A DNA stretch of 64,000 nt from Pseudoduganella violaceinigra DSM 15887 (GTDB lineage Bacteria > Pseudomonadota > Gammaproteobacteria > Burkholderiales > Burkholderiaceae_D). Made by a program: the position numbers and the translations under genes. The notes under the pieces were generated by a model. The model saw only the letters and a program-made list of their open reading frames with translations. It made no database searches and was not told the origin of the DNA. This document shows, piece by piece, positions 52,324-62,127 of the stretch (positions are counted from its first letter, which is position 1; each line of letters opens with the position of its first letter). Location: contig NZ_AUDI01000004.1 of the NCBI RefSeq assembly GCF_000425385.1, forward strand, positions 1-64,000, read 5' to 3'.

Positions 52324-53499
52324 TTAGATGGAAGAAGGGGCGGAGGCGGCAGGGGCGCGGCGACCGGCATTGCCAAGCCAGACCAGCGCCAGGCCGCCCG
52401 CCGCCAGCGCGGCGCCGACCAGGGGTACGGCAGCGTAGCCAAAGCCTTGGCTGATCACTGCGCCACCGAGCGCGGCGCCAACGGCGTTGCCCAGGTTGAA
52501 GGCACCCACGTTGACGGAAGACGCAAGGCCTGGCGCCTGGGCGGCGGCCTGCATGACACGCATCTGCACCGGTGGCACGATGCCGAATGCCGCTGCACCC
52601 CAGACCACCATCCCGATGGCGGCGCCAAGCTGGGTGGAGAGCATCAACGGCAGGACAGCCATGGTGATCGCCAGCACGGCAAGAATGATCTTGGTCGCGC
52701 CATCCAGCGACCAGTCGGCCAGGCGGCCGCCCATGCTGTTACCGATGGTGAAGCCGATGCCGATCAGGACCAGGGCGAAGGCGACGAAACTGGGACTGGC
52801 GTGGGTGATTTCCGCCAGCATTGGCGCAACGTAGGTGTAGAGGGCGAACATGGCGCCCGAACCCAGCACGGTGGTGCCCATCGCCAGCAGTACTTCAGGG
52901 CGGGTCAGCACTTTCAGTTCGCGGCCTACGTGCGGCGGCGTGCCGGCTTCACCTTTGGGCAGGGCGAGCCATAGGGCGGCAATGGTGACCAGACCGAGGA
53001 CGGCGGTGCCGGCAAAGGCGATTCGCCAGCCGACCTGTTGCCCGATCCAGGTTGCGGCGGGAACGCCGCCGATATTGGCGACGGTCAGGCCCATGAACAT
53101 TGCCGCGATTGCGCTGGCCTGTTTTTCCTTCGGCACGACGCTGGCGGCCACCACGGCGCCGATGCCGAAGAAGGCGCCATGATTCAGGCTGGTGATCAGG
53201 CGCGAGAGCAGCAGCGTCGTGTAGCTGGGCGCGAAGGCGGACAACAGATTGCCGATGGTGAAAATCAGCATTAGCGACATCAGGGCGGCGCGTTTCCCGA
53301 AACGGCTGAACAGCAAGGTCATGACCGGCGCGCCGGCCATCACGCCCACCGCGTAGGCGGAGACCAGCATGCCGGCAGTGGGGATGCTGACCTGCACGCC
53401 GTCGGCAATGACGGGCAGTAGGCCCATGGGGGTGAATTCGGTGGTGCCGATGGCGAAGGCGCCAGTGGCAAGGGCAAGTAAAGCGGTGGACGATCTCAT
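52324..53499 (-). CDS. MFS efflux transporter
   Basis: 391 aa, 12 membrane segments, DHA1-type drug/sugar efflux family ([19 protein letters not shown] start resembles AraJ/CmlA-like permeases). Probably co-transcribed with the two oxidoreductases downstream. Confidence 0.88.
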   Translation of the reverse strand: MRSSTALLALATGAFAIGTTEFTPMGLLPVIADGVQVSIPTAGMLVSAYAVGVMAGAPVMTLLFSRFGKRAALMSLMLIFTIGNLLSAFAPSYTTLLLSRLITSLNHGAFFGIGAVVAASVVPKEKQASAIAAMFMGLTVANIGGVPAATWIGQQVGWRIAFAGTAVLGLVTIAALWLALPKGEAGTPPHVGRELKVLTRPEVLLAMGTTVLGSGAMFALYTYVAPMLAEITHASPSFVAFALVLIGIGFTIGNSMGGRLADWSLDGATKIILAVLAITMAVLPLMLSTQLGAAIGMVVWGAAAFGIVPPVQMRVMQAAAQAPGLASSVNVGAFNLGNAVGAALGGAVISQGFGYAAVPLVGAALAAGGLALVWLGNAGRRAPAASAPSSI

Positions 53500-53607
53500 G
53501 CAACTTCTCCTTGATTTGGCATCGTTGAGTGTTTGAATGGATCGCAGTGTACCGGGGCAATATTTGTAGATTAAGCCCCGTATCCGCCAAACTCTTTTGA
53601 TTTGAAA

Positions 53608-54633
53608 TCAAGAATCGATGTTGCGTAGCGCCTTTTTCCGCATTTCCCGTGGGGTGGCGCCAAACCAGCGCTTGCAGCTGCGGGTCAGTACCGAGACTTC
53701 CGCATAGCCGAGAATATGGGCGATCTGGGTCATGCCCGGCCCCGCATGATGGCCGGTCAATTCCAGGAACTGGGCCTTGCGCACCTCGTCCAGCAGGGAT
53801 TCGAATGTGACGCCTTCCGCTGCCAGGCGGCGCTGCAGGGTGCGCGGATGGACGGACAAGGCGCGCGCGATGTCGGCATGGCGCGCATGGCCGGCACTGA
53901 GGAAGTTGCGCACCAGCCGGCGCACCCGGTCCGACAGCAAGGCCTGAGGTTTGCCGCCAAGCTGTTCGAGGTAGCCCAGCGCCAGCTCTTTCATCTGCGG
54001 GTCGTTTTCCGGTATGGCGAAGGCCAGGTCGCTGCGCCGCAGACGCACGGTCGCGTCGCGGGCCAGGAATTTGACAGGGCAGCTGTAGGCCTGGCGGTAT
54101 GCCTCCTCCAGCGCAACGGGGGCGTGCGGCAGCGTCACCTGGCGCGCCTGGAGGCGGCCGGCGGTCAGCACTTTCAGGCCCTGGCAGACGATGCCGAGCG
54201 CGAGGCTGGTCACCTGCGGGCGCGCGATCAGATTGGCATGCGTGATATCGAAGACGATGTCGATCAGGTCCGGGCTACCAGGGACGCTGCGGGTTTCCAG
54301 CTTCAGTGCCGGGCTGTGGACGAATATATAGCGCGAGGCCAGCGCCAGCGCATCGCCCACTGTGTCCGCATGGCGCAGCAGGACCGATATCGGGCCGAGG
54401 ATGCTGATACCCCGAGCCTGCGCCAGCTGCAGGCCCAGGTCCGGGCACTGTCCCAGGGCGGCCGAATATTCGAGCAAGTTGATGAAACCCTGGTAGGGGA
54501 TCAGCATGTCCGGATCGTGCAGCGCCTGCCGCGGGATGCCAAACCTTAGCAGCAGCTTGGAGACGTCGAGTCCCAGCCCCTTGGCGAGGACTTCAAAAGT
54601 CGACAGGGTTGCGGAGCGGACCAGGACGGTCAT
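53608..54633 (-). CDS. AraC-family transcriptional regulator
   Basis: 341 aa from the ATG at 54633. N-terminal arabinose-binding-type regulatory domain and C-terminal AraC helix-turn-helix pair (RALSVHPRTLQRRLAAEGVTF; IAHILGYAEVSVLTRSCKRWFGATPREMRK). A longer in-frame start would extend over the operator and the divergent gene. Likely controls the divergent TPP enzyme operon. Confidence 0.88.
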   Translation of the reverse strand: MTVLVRSATLSTFEVLAKGLGLDVSKLLLRFGIPRQALHDPDMLIPYQGFINLLEYSAALGQCPDLGLQLAQARGISILGPISVLLRHADTVGDALALASRYIFVHSPALKLETRSVPGSPDLIDIVFDITHANLIARPQVTSLALGIVCQGLKVLTAGRLQARQVTLPHAPVALEEAYRQAYSCPVKFLARDATVRLRRSDLAFAIPENDPQMKELALGYLEQLGGKPQALLSDRVRRLVRNFLSAGHARHADIARALSVHPRTLQRRLAAEGVTFESLLDEVRKAQFLELTGHHAGPGMTQIAHILGYAEVSVLTRSCKRWFGATPREMRKKALRNIDS

Positions 54634-54655
54634 GGACGGGGCGGAAGAAATTAGG

Positions 54656-54690
54656 TTGTCGCCAAGTGTTAACTTATTGTCGCCAAGTGT
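54656..54690. promoter_or_regulatory. tandem operator repeats, 21-bp spacing
   Basis: TTGTCGCCAAGTGT occurs twice (54656-54669 and 54677-54690), exactly 21 bp apart, two helical turns, in the 115-bp gap between the AraC gene and the divergent TPP enzyme. This is the usual arrangement of AraC-family binding sites. Confidence 0.75.
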
Positions 54691-54748
54691 CAATACTTGC
54701 AATGCCCGCTGGAGCATGATGGCTGCAGACCAATTAAGGAGATCATGC

Positions 54749-56404
54749 ATGGCAAACGGCGCCCAGGCAATGCTGCGCACCCTGATCAACGCAGGTGTGG
54801 AAGTCTGCTTCACCAATCCCGGCACGTCCGAAATGCATTTCGTGGCGGCGCTCGACACGGCGCCGGAAATGCGCGCCGTACTGACCCTGTTCGAGGGCGT
54901 TGCCACCGGCGCCGCCGACGGCTATGCGCGCATGGCGGGGAAACCGGCGTCCACGCTGCTGCACCTTGGCTGCGGCTTGGGCAACGGACTGGCCAACCTG
55001 CACAATGCGCGCAAGGGCAGGGTGCCGGTGGTGAACATCGTCGGCGATCACGCCACCTACCATACGAAATACGACGCGCAGCTGCAATCGGATATCGAAA
55101 CGGCGGCGCGCAATGTATCGGGCTGGGTGCGGACCTCGCAAAGCACGCAGGCGCTGTGCCGGGACGTGGTGGAAGCGGTCAGCGCCGCCAAAGGCCCCCC
55201 CGGGCAGGTGGCGACGCTGATACTTCCAGCCGATGTGTCCTGGGGCGAACGCGCGGAAGAACGCCCCGCGCCAGTCATTTCACCGCCGCCTTGTGCCGAC
55301 GATGCGGCGATCGAGCGGATCGCCGATGTGCTCATGGCGGGCGGCAGGAATGCCATCCTGCTGGGCGGGCGCGCCTTGCGCGAACCGGGCCTGATGGCCG
55401 CCGCGCGCATTGCCGCCCAGTCGGGCGCCAAACTGTTTGCGGAAGTGTTCCCGACCCGATTCGAGCGCGGCGCCGGCCTGCCGCACGCGGAGCGCATCGC
55501 CTATCTGGCCGAGATGGTTGCGGTGCAGCTGGCCGGGTTTGAGAACCTGGTGCTGGTCGATGCCCGCGCCCCCGTGTCCTTCTTCGCCTATCCCGGCAAG
55601 AAGAGCTACCTGGTGCCGGATGGCTGCGCGGTGCACGAACTGGCGCTGCCGGAGCAGGATGCGGTCGGCAGCCTGCAGCGCCTGTGCGCACGCATGGGGG
55701 CCGGACAGGCGGAGCCGGTATTGCAGCGGGCCGTTCGCCCCGCCCGCCCGCGCGGCAAGCTGACGGCGGAAAAGGTGTGCAAGGCGGTCGGTCACCTGCT
55801 GCCGGAAAACGCTATCATCGTCGACGAGGCGCAGACTTCCGGCACCATGCTGCCGATGTTCACCGCCGGCGCACCGCGCCATGATGTGCTGGCCTTGACC
55901 GGTGGCGCAATCGGCCAGGGCTTGCCGGCGGCGGTGGGGGCTGCCGTGGCTTGTCCGGAGCGGCCGGTGCTGGCGCTGGTGGGCGACGGATCCGCCATGT
56001 ATACCATCCAGGCACTGTGGACAATGGCGCGCGAAAAGCTGAATGTGGTGTCGGTCATTTTCAATAACCGTTCCTACGGCATCCTCAATGTGGAGCTGGA
56101 ACGGGTCGGCGCGGAAAAGGCCGGCCCCAGGGCCAAGGCGCAGCTCGATCTGAATAGTCCCGGGCTCAATTTCGTGCAGCTGGCGCAAGGCCTGGGCGTG
56201 CACGCGGTGCGCGCCAGCACGGCGGAGGAATTCAATGTGGCGCTGGAGTATGCGCTGGCGACCCCTGGTCCGCACCTGATCGAGGCCGTGGTGCCGAGCG
56301 TATTCTCCGGCCTGAAGCTGCGCGTGCTGCCGTTTCTTCTGCGCTCGCTGGAAAACCTGCCGCAGCCGGTCGCTCTTGCACTCAAGCGCAAGGTGGCGCC
56401 GTGA
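54749..56404 (+). CDS. TPP-dependent acetolactate synthase-like enzyme
   Basis: 551 aa from the ATG at 54749 (AAGGAG upstream). Catalytic Glu region FEGVATGAADGYARMAG and the TPP/Mg motif VGDGSAMYT...NNRSYG mark the POX/ALS family. The true substrate may be another 2-oxoacid. Overlaps the flavoprotein gene by four bases. Confidence 0.85.
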   Translation: MANGAQAMLRTLINAGVEVCFTNPGTSEMHFVAALDTAPEMRAVLTLFEGVATGAADGYARMAGKPASTLLHLGCGLGNGLANLHNARKGRVPVVNIVGDHATYHTKYDAQLQSDIETAARNVSGWVRTSQSTQALCRDVVEAVSAAKGPPGQVATLILPADVSWGERAEERPAPVISPPPCADDAAIERIADVLMAGGRNAILLGGRALREPGLMAAARIAAQSGAKLFAEVFPTRFERGAGLPHAERIAYLAEMVAVQLAGFENLVLVDARAPVSFFAYPGKKSYLVPDGCAVHELALPEQDAVGSLQRLCARMGAGQAEPVLQRAVRPARPRGKLTAEKVCKAVGHLLPENAIIVDEAQTSGTMLPMFTAGAPRHDVLALTGGAIGQGLPAAVGAAVACPERPVLALVGDGSAMYTIQALWTMAREKLNVVSVIFNNRSYGILNVELERVGAEKAGPRAKAQLDLNSPGLNFVQLAQGLGVHAVRASTAEEFNVALEYALATPGPHLIEAVVPSVFSGLKLRVLPFLLRSLENLPQPVALALKRKVAP

Positions 56405-58011
56405 GCCCGGTCATCCAGTCCGATGTGCTGGTGGTGGGCGGCGGGCTGGCCGGGCTGGTGACTGCGCTTGAATGCCTGCGGGCCGGTAGAACCGTCGCGC
56501 TGGTGGACCGCGACAGCCGGGAACGGCTTGGCGGCCTGGCGCGCTGGGCTTTCGGTGGCATGGCGCTGGTGGGCACGCCGCTGCAGGCGCGCATGAAAAT
56601 TCCCGATACGCCGGAACGCGCGTTGGCCGACTGGGTACGATTCGGTGAATTGAAGTCGACCGATGTCCTGCCGCTGGCCTGGGCGCGCTATTACGTTGAG
56701 CATTCCCGGCGCGAAGTGTATGGCTGGCTCGCCAGCCACGGCCTGAAATTCCTGCCAGCGGTGAATTGGGTCGAGCGCGGGCGTCATGGCGATGGCAATT
56801 CCCTGCCGCGCTACCACGTGTTATGGGGGACTTCGCGCCTGCTGGCTTTGACGATGATCGACGCCGTGGAGAGGGCCGGTGCGGGCGGCAGGATCAAGCT
56901 GTTCAGCCGTACGCGCATTACCGGACTTGAGTTTTCCGGCGGCGCGGTCAACGGCGCCAGCGCGGTAGATGAGGATAGCGGCGAAGAGCTGCGTTTCACC
57001 GCACCGGTGGTGGTGTTGGCAATGGGCGGTATCAACGGCGGCCATGAGGAGACGCGCGCCAACTGGCCGGCGGGTAGGGCGCTGCCGGCCGCAATGCTGA
57101 ATGGGGCGCATCCCTATTCGGATGGCAAGCTGCACCGGCTGGTCGAGCGCCTAGGCGGCCGCATTGCGGGGGCTGGGGAAATGTGGAACTACGCCGCAGG
57201 CTTCCCCCACCCGCAGCCGCATTTCGATGGCCACGGCCTGTCGTCGATTCCCTGCAAGTCGGCGTTGTGGCTCGATCACCGGGGCAGGCGCATCGGCCCG
57301 GAGCCGTTGGTGACCGGTTTTGATACCAGCCACCTCTGCGAGCGTGTGGCGGGCCTGGAACAGCCTTGGACCTGGCATCTCCTCAACTGGCGCATTGCCG
57401 CCAGGGAGCTGGCCATCTCCGGCGCCGAACATAATCAGTGCATCCGCGACCGCCAGCTGCTTCAGTTCCTCAAGGAGACGCTGTTCGGCAATCATCGCCT
57501 GGTGCGCCAGCTAACGCGGGAAAGCCCGCATTTCCTGGTCGACGATACGCTGGCGGGGCTGGCCGTGAAGATGAACGCCCTGGCTGGCGGCAACCACGTG
57601 CGGCCGGAAGTGCTGCAGGCCACCGCCGACGCCTTCGACGCCAACTTTGCCAACGGCGACAAGCTGCACAACGATGCGCAGATCCGCCGCATCCTGCATG
57701 CGCGTCAATGGGGGCCGGATCGCTTGCGCACCTGCAAACCGGCGCCGCTGCAAAAGGCGGGCGCCGGCCCGTATATCGCGGTCCAGATGCAGCTGGTGAC
57801 CCGCAAGAGCCTGGGCGGCCTGGTGACGGATTTGCATAGCCGCGTCCTCGGGGCGGACAGACAGGCGATTCCGGGACTGTACTCGGTGGGCGAGGCGGCC
57901 GGATTCGGCGGTGGCGGCGCGTGCGGCAAGCGCTCCCTGGAGGGCACCTTCCTGCCAGGCTGCATCCTTACCGCCAGGGCGGCTGGGCGCAACATCACGC
58001 GCGGGGCATAA
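56401..58011 (+). CDS. FAD-dependent dehydrogenase (fumarate reductase/ketosteroid dehydrogenase-like)
   Basis: 536 aa from GTG at 56401. Rossmann motif VLVVGGGLAGLVTALE, substrate-domain WAFGGMALVG and C-terminal LYSVGEAAGFGGGGACGKRSLEG typical of FAD-binding dehydrogenases of this class. Paired with a TPP enzyme, suggesting a short catabolic route for an oxo-compound. Confidence 0.85.
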   Translation: MSPVIQSDVLVVGGGLAGLVTALECLRAGRTVALVDRDSRERLGGLARWAFGGMALVGTPLQARMKIPDTPERALADWVRFGELKSTDVLPLAWARYYVEHSRREVYGWLASHGLKFLPAVNWVERGRHGDGNSLPRYHVLWGTSRLLALTMIDAVERAGAGGRIKLFSRTRITGLEFSGGAVNGASAVDEDSGEELRFTAPVVVLAMGGINGGHEETRANWPAGRALPAAMLNGAHPYSDGKLHRLVERLGGRIAGAGEMWNYAAGFPHPQPHFDGHGLSSIPCKSALWLDHRGRRIGPEPLVTGFDTSHLCERVAGLEQPWTWHLLNWRIAARELAISGAEHNQCIRDRQLLQFLKETLFGNHRLVRQLTRESPHFLVDDTLAGLAVKMNALAGGNHVRPEVLQATADAFDANFANGDKLHNDAQIRRILHARQWGPDRLRTCKPAPLQKAGAGPYIAVQMQLVTRKSLGGLVTDLHSRVLGADRQAIPGLYSVGEAAGFGGGGACGKRSLEGTFLPGCILTARAAGRNITRGA

Positions 58012-58040
58012 GCTTTGCGATCAGCAGGATTGGGGCGCAA

Positions 58041-58931
58041 TCAGGCCAGGGCGATAGCGTCCGACAGGTAGCTGTAGACGGCCGAGATGCGGCGCAGGTG
58101 GCGCGATTCCGCGTGGGTCAGCAGCCATAGCTCGGTCGAGCCGTCGTCGAGTTCCTCGCTCAGCTGGCGTAAGCCGGGACGGTGCCTGGCCAGGAACAGC
58201 GGCAGGATGCCGACGCCAAGGTTGAGCTCAACCAGTTCGGCCACGGTCAGGATGCTGTTCACCTTGAAGACCGGGGTGATGGCCGGGAAGTGCTTGCGCC
58301 GCCAGAGCACCGATGGATGTTCGGGCATGGCGTCGTCTGGCGCGATCCAGGCGCATTTGCCGGCCATGACCTCGTTCCAGCGCGGACCGCCGCGCGCCGC
58401 GCCAAACAGGGCGACGCGGATCGGGCCAAGGCATTTCCCGACCAGGTGCGGCGGCGGTTTCCGGGTCGCACGCACGGCAATGTCGGCATCGCGGCGGCTC
58501 AGGTTCGCCAGCTCGTTGCCAATATACAGTTCAAATCCCAGCAGGGGATGCATGCCGCGCAAGTCCTTCAGGGCCGGCGCGATGAGGCCGTGCAGCACGG
58601 TGTCGGTGGTGGTGATGCGGACATTGCCTGCCACCTGTCCGGGCTCGGCCTGGATCGAGGAACGGGCTGTTTCCAGCACGGTTTCCAGTTTTTCGCCTTG
58701 TTCCGCCAGCGACTGCGCCAGCTCGTTTGCCAGGTAGCCGGTGCGCGAACGTTCGAAGAGCGGCGCGCCGAGACCTCGTTCGATCTTCTGCAGGGCGCGG
58801 AACACCGTGGACGAATTCTGTCCCAGGCGCTCCGCTGCCTCCGCCAGTTTGCCGCCGCGCGCCAAGGCCAAGATCAGCTGAAGGTCGGCGGCACTCAGTT
58901 TATATTGCGTTTTTGCATTGGATGATTTCAT
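58041..58931 (-). CDS. LysR-family transcriptional regulator
   Basis: 296 aa. HTH in LQLILALARGGKLAEAAERLGQNSSTVFRALQKIERGLG, then the LysR effector-binding domain. Divergent from the DoxX gene 70 bases away, which it probably controls. Confidence 0.88.
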   Translation of the reverse strand: MKSSNAKTQYKLSAADLQLILALARGGKLAEAAERLGQNSSTVFRALQKIERGLGAPLFERSRTGYLANELAQSLAEQGEKLETVLETARSSIQAEPGQVAGNVRITTTDTVLHGLIAPALKDLRGMHPLLGFELYIGNELANLSRRDADIAVRATRKPPPHLVGKCLGPIRVALFGAARGGPRWNEVMAGKCAWIAPDDAMPEHPSVLWRRKHFPAITPVFKVNSILTVAELVELNLGVGILPLFLARHRPGLRQLSEELDDGSTELWLLTHAESRHLRRISAVYSYLSDAIALA

Positions 58932-59001
58932 TGGCGCCTATTTTTCCTGCGTTTTCGCAATAGTACATTAACGCCCATCCAACAACTTTTGGGAGTTCAT
59001 C

Positions 59002-59409
59002 ATGCAAAATTCGAATGCCGGTCCAACCATCCTGCGCCTGGCGCTGGGCATCATGTGGATCTCGCACGCCCTGCTCAAACTGTGGGTGTTCACGCTGCCG
59101 GGAACGGCGCGGTTTTTTGAAGGCGTCGGCCTGCCGGGCTGGTTGGCTTATCCAGTCTTCGCCGCCGAACTGCTTGGCGGACTTGCCATGGTGATGGGCG
59201 TGTATGCGCGCCAGGTCGCGCTTTTGCTGCTGCCCATCCTGCTGGCGGCGACCTGCGTGCACGTGCCAAACGGCTGGGTATTCACCAGCCAGGGCGGCGG
59301 CTGGGAGTACCCCGCCTTCCTGTGCGTCGCCTCCATTGTGCAATGGCTGATGGGCGACGGCCGTGCGGTGATTGTTCGCAGCGGGCTCTTTGTGGCCGAA
59401 GAGGCCTGA
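59002..59409 (+). CDS. DoxX-family membrane protein
   Basis: 135 aa, four membrane segments, DoxX pattern (ILRLALGIMWISHALLKLWVF; AAELLGGLAMVMGVYARQ). Often linked to quinone or sulfur redox chemistry; role here unknown. Confidence 0.82.
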   Translation: MQNSNAGPTILRLALGIMWISHALLKLWVFTLPGTARFFEGVGLPGWLAYPVFAAELLGGLAMVMGVYARQVALLLLPILLAATCVHVPNGWVFTSQGGGWEYPAFLCVASIVQWLMGDGRAVIVRSGLFVAEEA

Positions 59410-59427
59410 TCCTGCCGCCTCCCGTGC

Positions 59428-60267
59428 TTAATGCGACAGCAGCACCGGCAGAGTTGCCGCGCCGAGAATGGTGCGGGTGGCGCCGCCCAGCATGATCTCG
59501 CGCAGGCGCGGATGGCCGTACGCGCCCATCACCAGCAGGTCGGCGCCGGCCTGGTCGGCCGTGGCCAGCAGGGTCTCGCCGATATCGCCGTCGCTGGCGA
59601 CCTTCATGACGTCCACCTTGACGCCGTGGCGCGCCAGGAACAGAGCGATATCGGCGCCAGGTTCCTCGCCATGTTCGTCATCGCCCACCATCGCGTCGAC
59701 GATGGCGACCACCACGCGCGCCGCGCTGGCCATGAGGGGCAGGGAGCCCGCTACGGCGCGCGCCGCTTGCGTACTGCCATTCCAGGCCACGACGATCGTC
59801 TTGCCGATTGTGGGAAATTGGCCGGCGAACGGCACCACCAAGACCGGGCAGCAGCCGTTCAGGATCAGATATTCCGGCAGGTCCTGCTGCAATGCGCCGG
59901 TGGCCGGATCGTCGCGGTCGGCCTGGCCCACGATCAGCAGGTCGGCATAGCGCGACTGCAGCACCAGGCCGCCGTAGGCATCATCGTTGACCAGCCGCTG
60001 TTCGAGGGACTGGACATCGAGGCCTGCGGACAGTTTGGCATGCTCATCCAGCGCCTGCCTGGCGCGCGCAGTCACCAGCTGCGCCAGGTCCGGCCGCATG
60101 ACGTCGTGCGGCAGGGGTTCATGCTGGCGGTAGGCGTAGCGGGAGATGCCGGTCATGGCGGCGCACACCAGGTGCGCCTGCTGCTGGCCGGCCAGTATGG
60201 CGGCTATTTTCAAACGGGCCGGCGCGCTGCGCGAGGTATCGGCGTGCAGCAAGATCGTTTTATACAT
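59428..60267 (-). CDS. tandem-domain universal stress protein
   Basis: 279 aa from MYKTILLHAD at 60267 (AGGAGCC upstream). Two UspA domains; the C-terminal one keeps the nucleotide motif VMGAYGHPRLREIMLGGATRTIL. Paralog of the next gene. Confidence 0.88.
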   Translation of the reverse strand: MYKTILLHADTSRSAPARLKIAAILAGQQQAHLVCAAMTGISRYAYRQHEPLPHDVMRPDLAQLVTARARQALDEHAKLSAGLDVQSLEQRLVNDDAYGGLVLQSRYADLLIVGQADRDDPATGALQQDLPEYLILNGCCPVLVVPFAGQFPTIGKTIVVAWNGSTQAARAVAGSLPLMASAARVVVAIVDAMVGDDEHGEEPGADIALFLARHGVKVDVMKVASDGDIGETLLATADQAGADLLVMGAYGHPRLREIMLGGATRTILGAATLPVLLSH

Positions 60268-60364
60268 AGTGGCTCCTATTCTGTGGGCGCACATGAGGTG
60301 GCGGTCAGGCGTCAGCCTCAATATGCCATGAACGACGGCAGCAGGCTTTTTGAATCGTGGTCTC

Positions 60365-61204
60365 TCATTGCGTCATCAGCAAGGGAACGGGGCTTTGTTC
60401 GATCAGGCTGGCCGTGGTGCTGCCCAAGACCCAGTCATGCATGCGGCTGTGGCCATAAGCGCCCGCCACCAGCAGGTCGGCATGATGGTGGCGGGCCAGA
60501 TCGCATAAGGCGCTGCCGGTTTCCTGCGTGGTGTCGAGGCCCAGCACCTGGGCGCTGCGATGATGGCGGGCCAGGTAGGCCGCCAGGTCGGCGCCCGGTT
60601 CCGCGCCCATATCGATGCGTTCCAGTTCGGGATTGGCGACCGCTATATACACTTGCGAGGCGCGTTGCAGCAAGGGCAGGGCGGCGCCTAGTGCGCGGCT
60701 GGCGCCGGGGCTGCCGTTCCAGGCAATCATGATCTTGTCGAATTTGCCGGAAGGCTGTCGCATGGCGGGCGGCACCAGCAGTACCGGGCGCACGCACTGC
60801 GTCACCAGGCGGCCCGGCAGGCGCGAAGGGGCCAGCACGCCGTAATTGGCAACGTCCTGCGTGCCTGCCACCAGAAGGTCGCAATAGCGCGATTGCAGGA
60901 TCAGTGCCTCGACGGCGGTGCTATCGAGCAGGCGCGATTCAAAGGAATCGACGCCGAATTCGAAGCATTGCCGCTCGAAAGACTCGAGCCTGTCGCGCGC
61001 TTCCTCGCGCAGGGTTTCGATATCGAGTGCGGGCATGACGACCATGGGCGCGCCGGTTGCCATCAGTCCGTTCAGCTCCACCCAGCCGGTAACCGCCGTG
61101 CCGACCAGGTGCGCGTCATGGCTTGCCGCGAGGCCCGCGGCAACGGCCATGGTAGTGGGCATGCCGGATACCGGACTGACGTGGACAACAATAGTCTTGT
61201 ACAT
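60365..61204 (-). CDS. tandem-domain universal stress protein
   Basis: 279 aa from MYKTIVVHVSP at 61204 (AAAGGAGCG upstream). Two UspA domains; motif LVAGAYGHSRMHDWVLGSTTASL in the second. Same size and start as the neighbour, so a local duplication. Confidence 0.88.
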   Translation of the reverse strand: MYKTIVVHVSPVSGMPTTMAVAAGLAASHDAHLVGTAVTGWVELNGLMATGAPMVVMPALDIETLREEARDRLESFERQCFEFGVDSFESRLLDSTAVEALILQSRYCDLLVAGTQDVANYGVLAPSRLPGRLVTQCVRPVLLVPPAMRQPSGKFDKIMIAWNGSPGASRALGAALPLLQRASQVYIAVANPELERIDMGAEPGADLAAYLARHHRSAQVLGLDTTQETGSALCDLARHHHADLLVAGAYGHSRMHDWVLGSTTASLIEQSPVPLLMTQ

Positions 61205-61298
61205 CTTGCGCTCCTTTTTGGCGTGTACGTGTCCAGCCAATGCTATGGCGGCGGCCCTCGCGTTTCAATGATCCAGGTCAAATGGCCGGCGCTAAGGG

Positions 61299-61401
61299 TT
61301 GTTAACGGATTCTGTGGAAAAGCCTGTTAACAAGGCCATGGGCGGCGCCATAAGATCATGATTTAAATGGAAAAAATAGCGCTGCGCAAAATTGTGGCAG
61401 G
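61299..61401. repeat. 103-bp intergenic repeat element, copy B
   Basis: TTGTTAACGGATTCTGTGGAAAA, inverted GTTAACA, then GATTTAAATGGAAAAA and AAATTGTGGCA at the same spacings as copy A at 49071. The central 30 bases differ. It lies 38 bases before an exported-protein gene. Confidence 0.65.
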
Positions 61402-61438
61402 GCTGGCATAATTGCATGACTTTTAAGGAGACCACCGA

Positions 61439-62107
61439 ATGCTGAATCGATGGAAGTACCTGTTGGCGCTTTGCGGCGCCTTGGCTGGTCCGGCGTTCGC
61501 GGCCGAGATCCAGGTCGGCGTGCCCCTCGCGCGCATTGCGATGGTCAAGGAAGGCACCCACCATTGGCTGCGCTATGTACGCAACGGCGAAGTCAATACG
61601 CCGCTCGACATCTGGACGCGTGAGGTGCGGCTGGCGCCGGAAGGCATGCAGATTCGCCAGCGCTGGGATGGCTTCAACAATAGCGTGGTCCTGCTCGATT
61701 CCTGGTTCGACAAAGGCAGCTTCAAGCCGCGCACCCATCAGCGCATCCGCGAGAAGGACGGCAAGCGCACGGTGGAGGACTATGACTTCAGCACTTACGA
61801 GCCGACCTTCAATTTCGAGACCGACATCGAGTTCCTGCAGGCCTTGCCGCTCGCCGCCGGCTATGAAGCGAGCATCATGTTCTATCATCCGGGCGGCCCT
61901 GCGCCGGCGCGCTACACCTGGAAGGTGGCAGGCAGCGAAACCATCCAGGGTCCGCAAGGCGCAGTCGATTGCTGGCTTCTCACCACCGACTATAACCGGC
62001 CGGGTACCGTCGCCAAATTCTGGCTGGCGAAGGCGACCCAGTTGCTGGTCCGGCAGGAAGCGGTGGCGCCGGACGGCAAGGTGATGGTCAAATCACTGCT
62101 TGATTGA
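61439..62107 (+). CDS. exported hypothetical protein (DUF3108-like)
   Basis: 222 aa, AAGGAG before the ATG. Signal peptide (ALCGALAGPAFAAE), then a single beta-rich domain with ETIQGPQGAVDCWLLTTDYNRPGTVAKFWLAKATQLLVRQE near the end, a pattern typical of DUF3108-type proteins. Role unknown. Confidence 0.65.
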   Translation: MLNRWKYLLALCGALAGPAFAAEIQVGVPLARIAMVKEGTHHWLRYVRNGEVNTPLDIWTREVRLAPEGMQIRQRWDGFNNSVVLLDSWFDKGSFKPRTHQRIREKDGKRTVEDYDFSTYEPTFNFETDIEFLQALPLAAGYEASIMFYHPGGPAPARYTWKVAGSETIQGPQGAVDCWLLTTDYNRPGTVAKFWLAKATQLLVRQEAVAPDGKVMVKSLLD

Positions 62108-62127
62108 AACCGGCCAAGGAATTTGAC

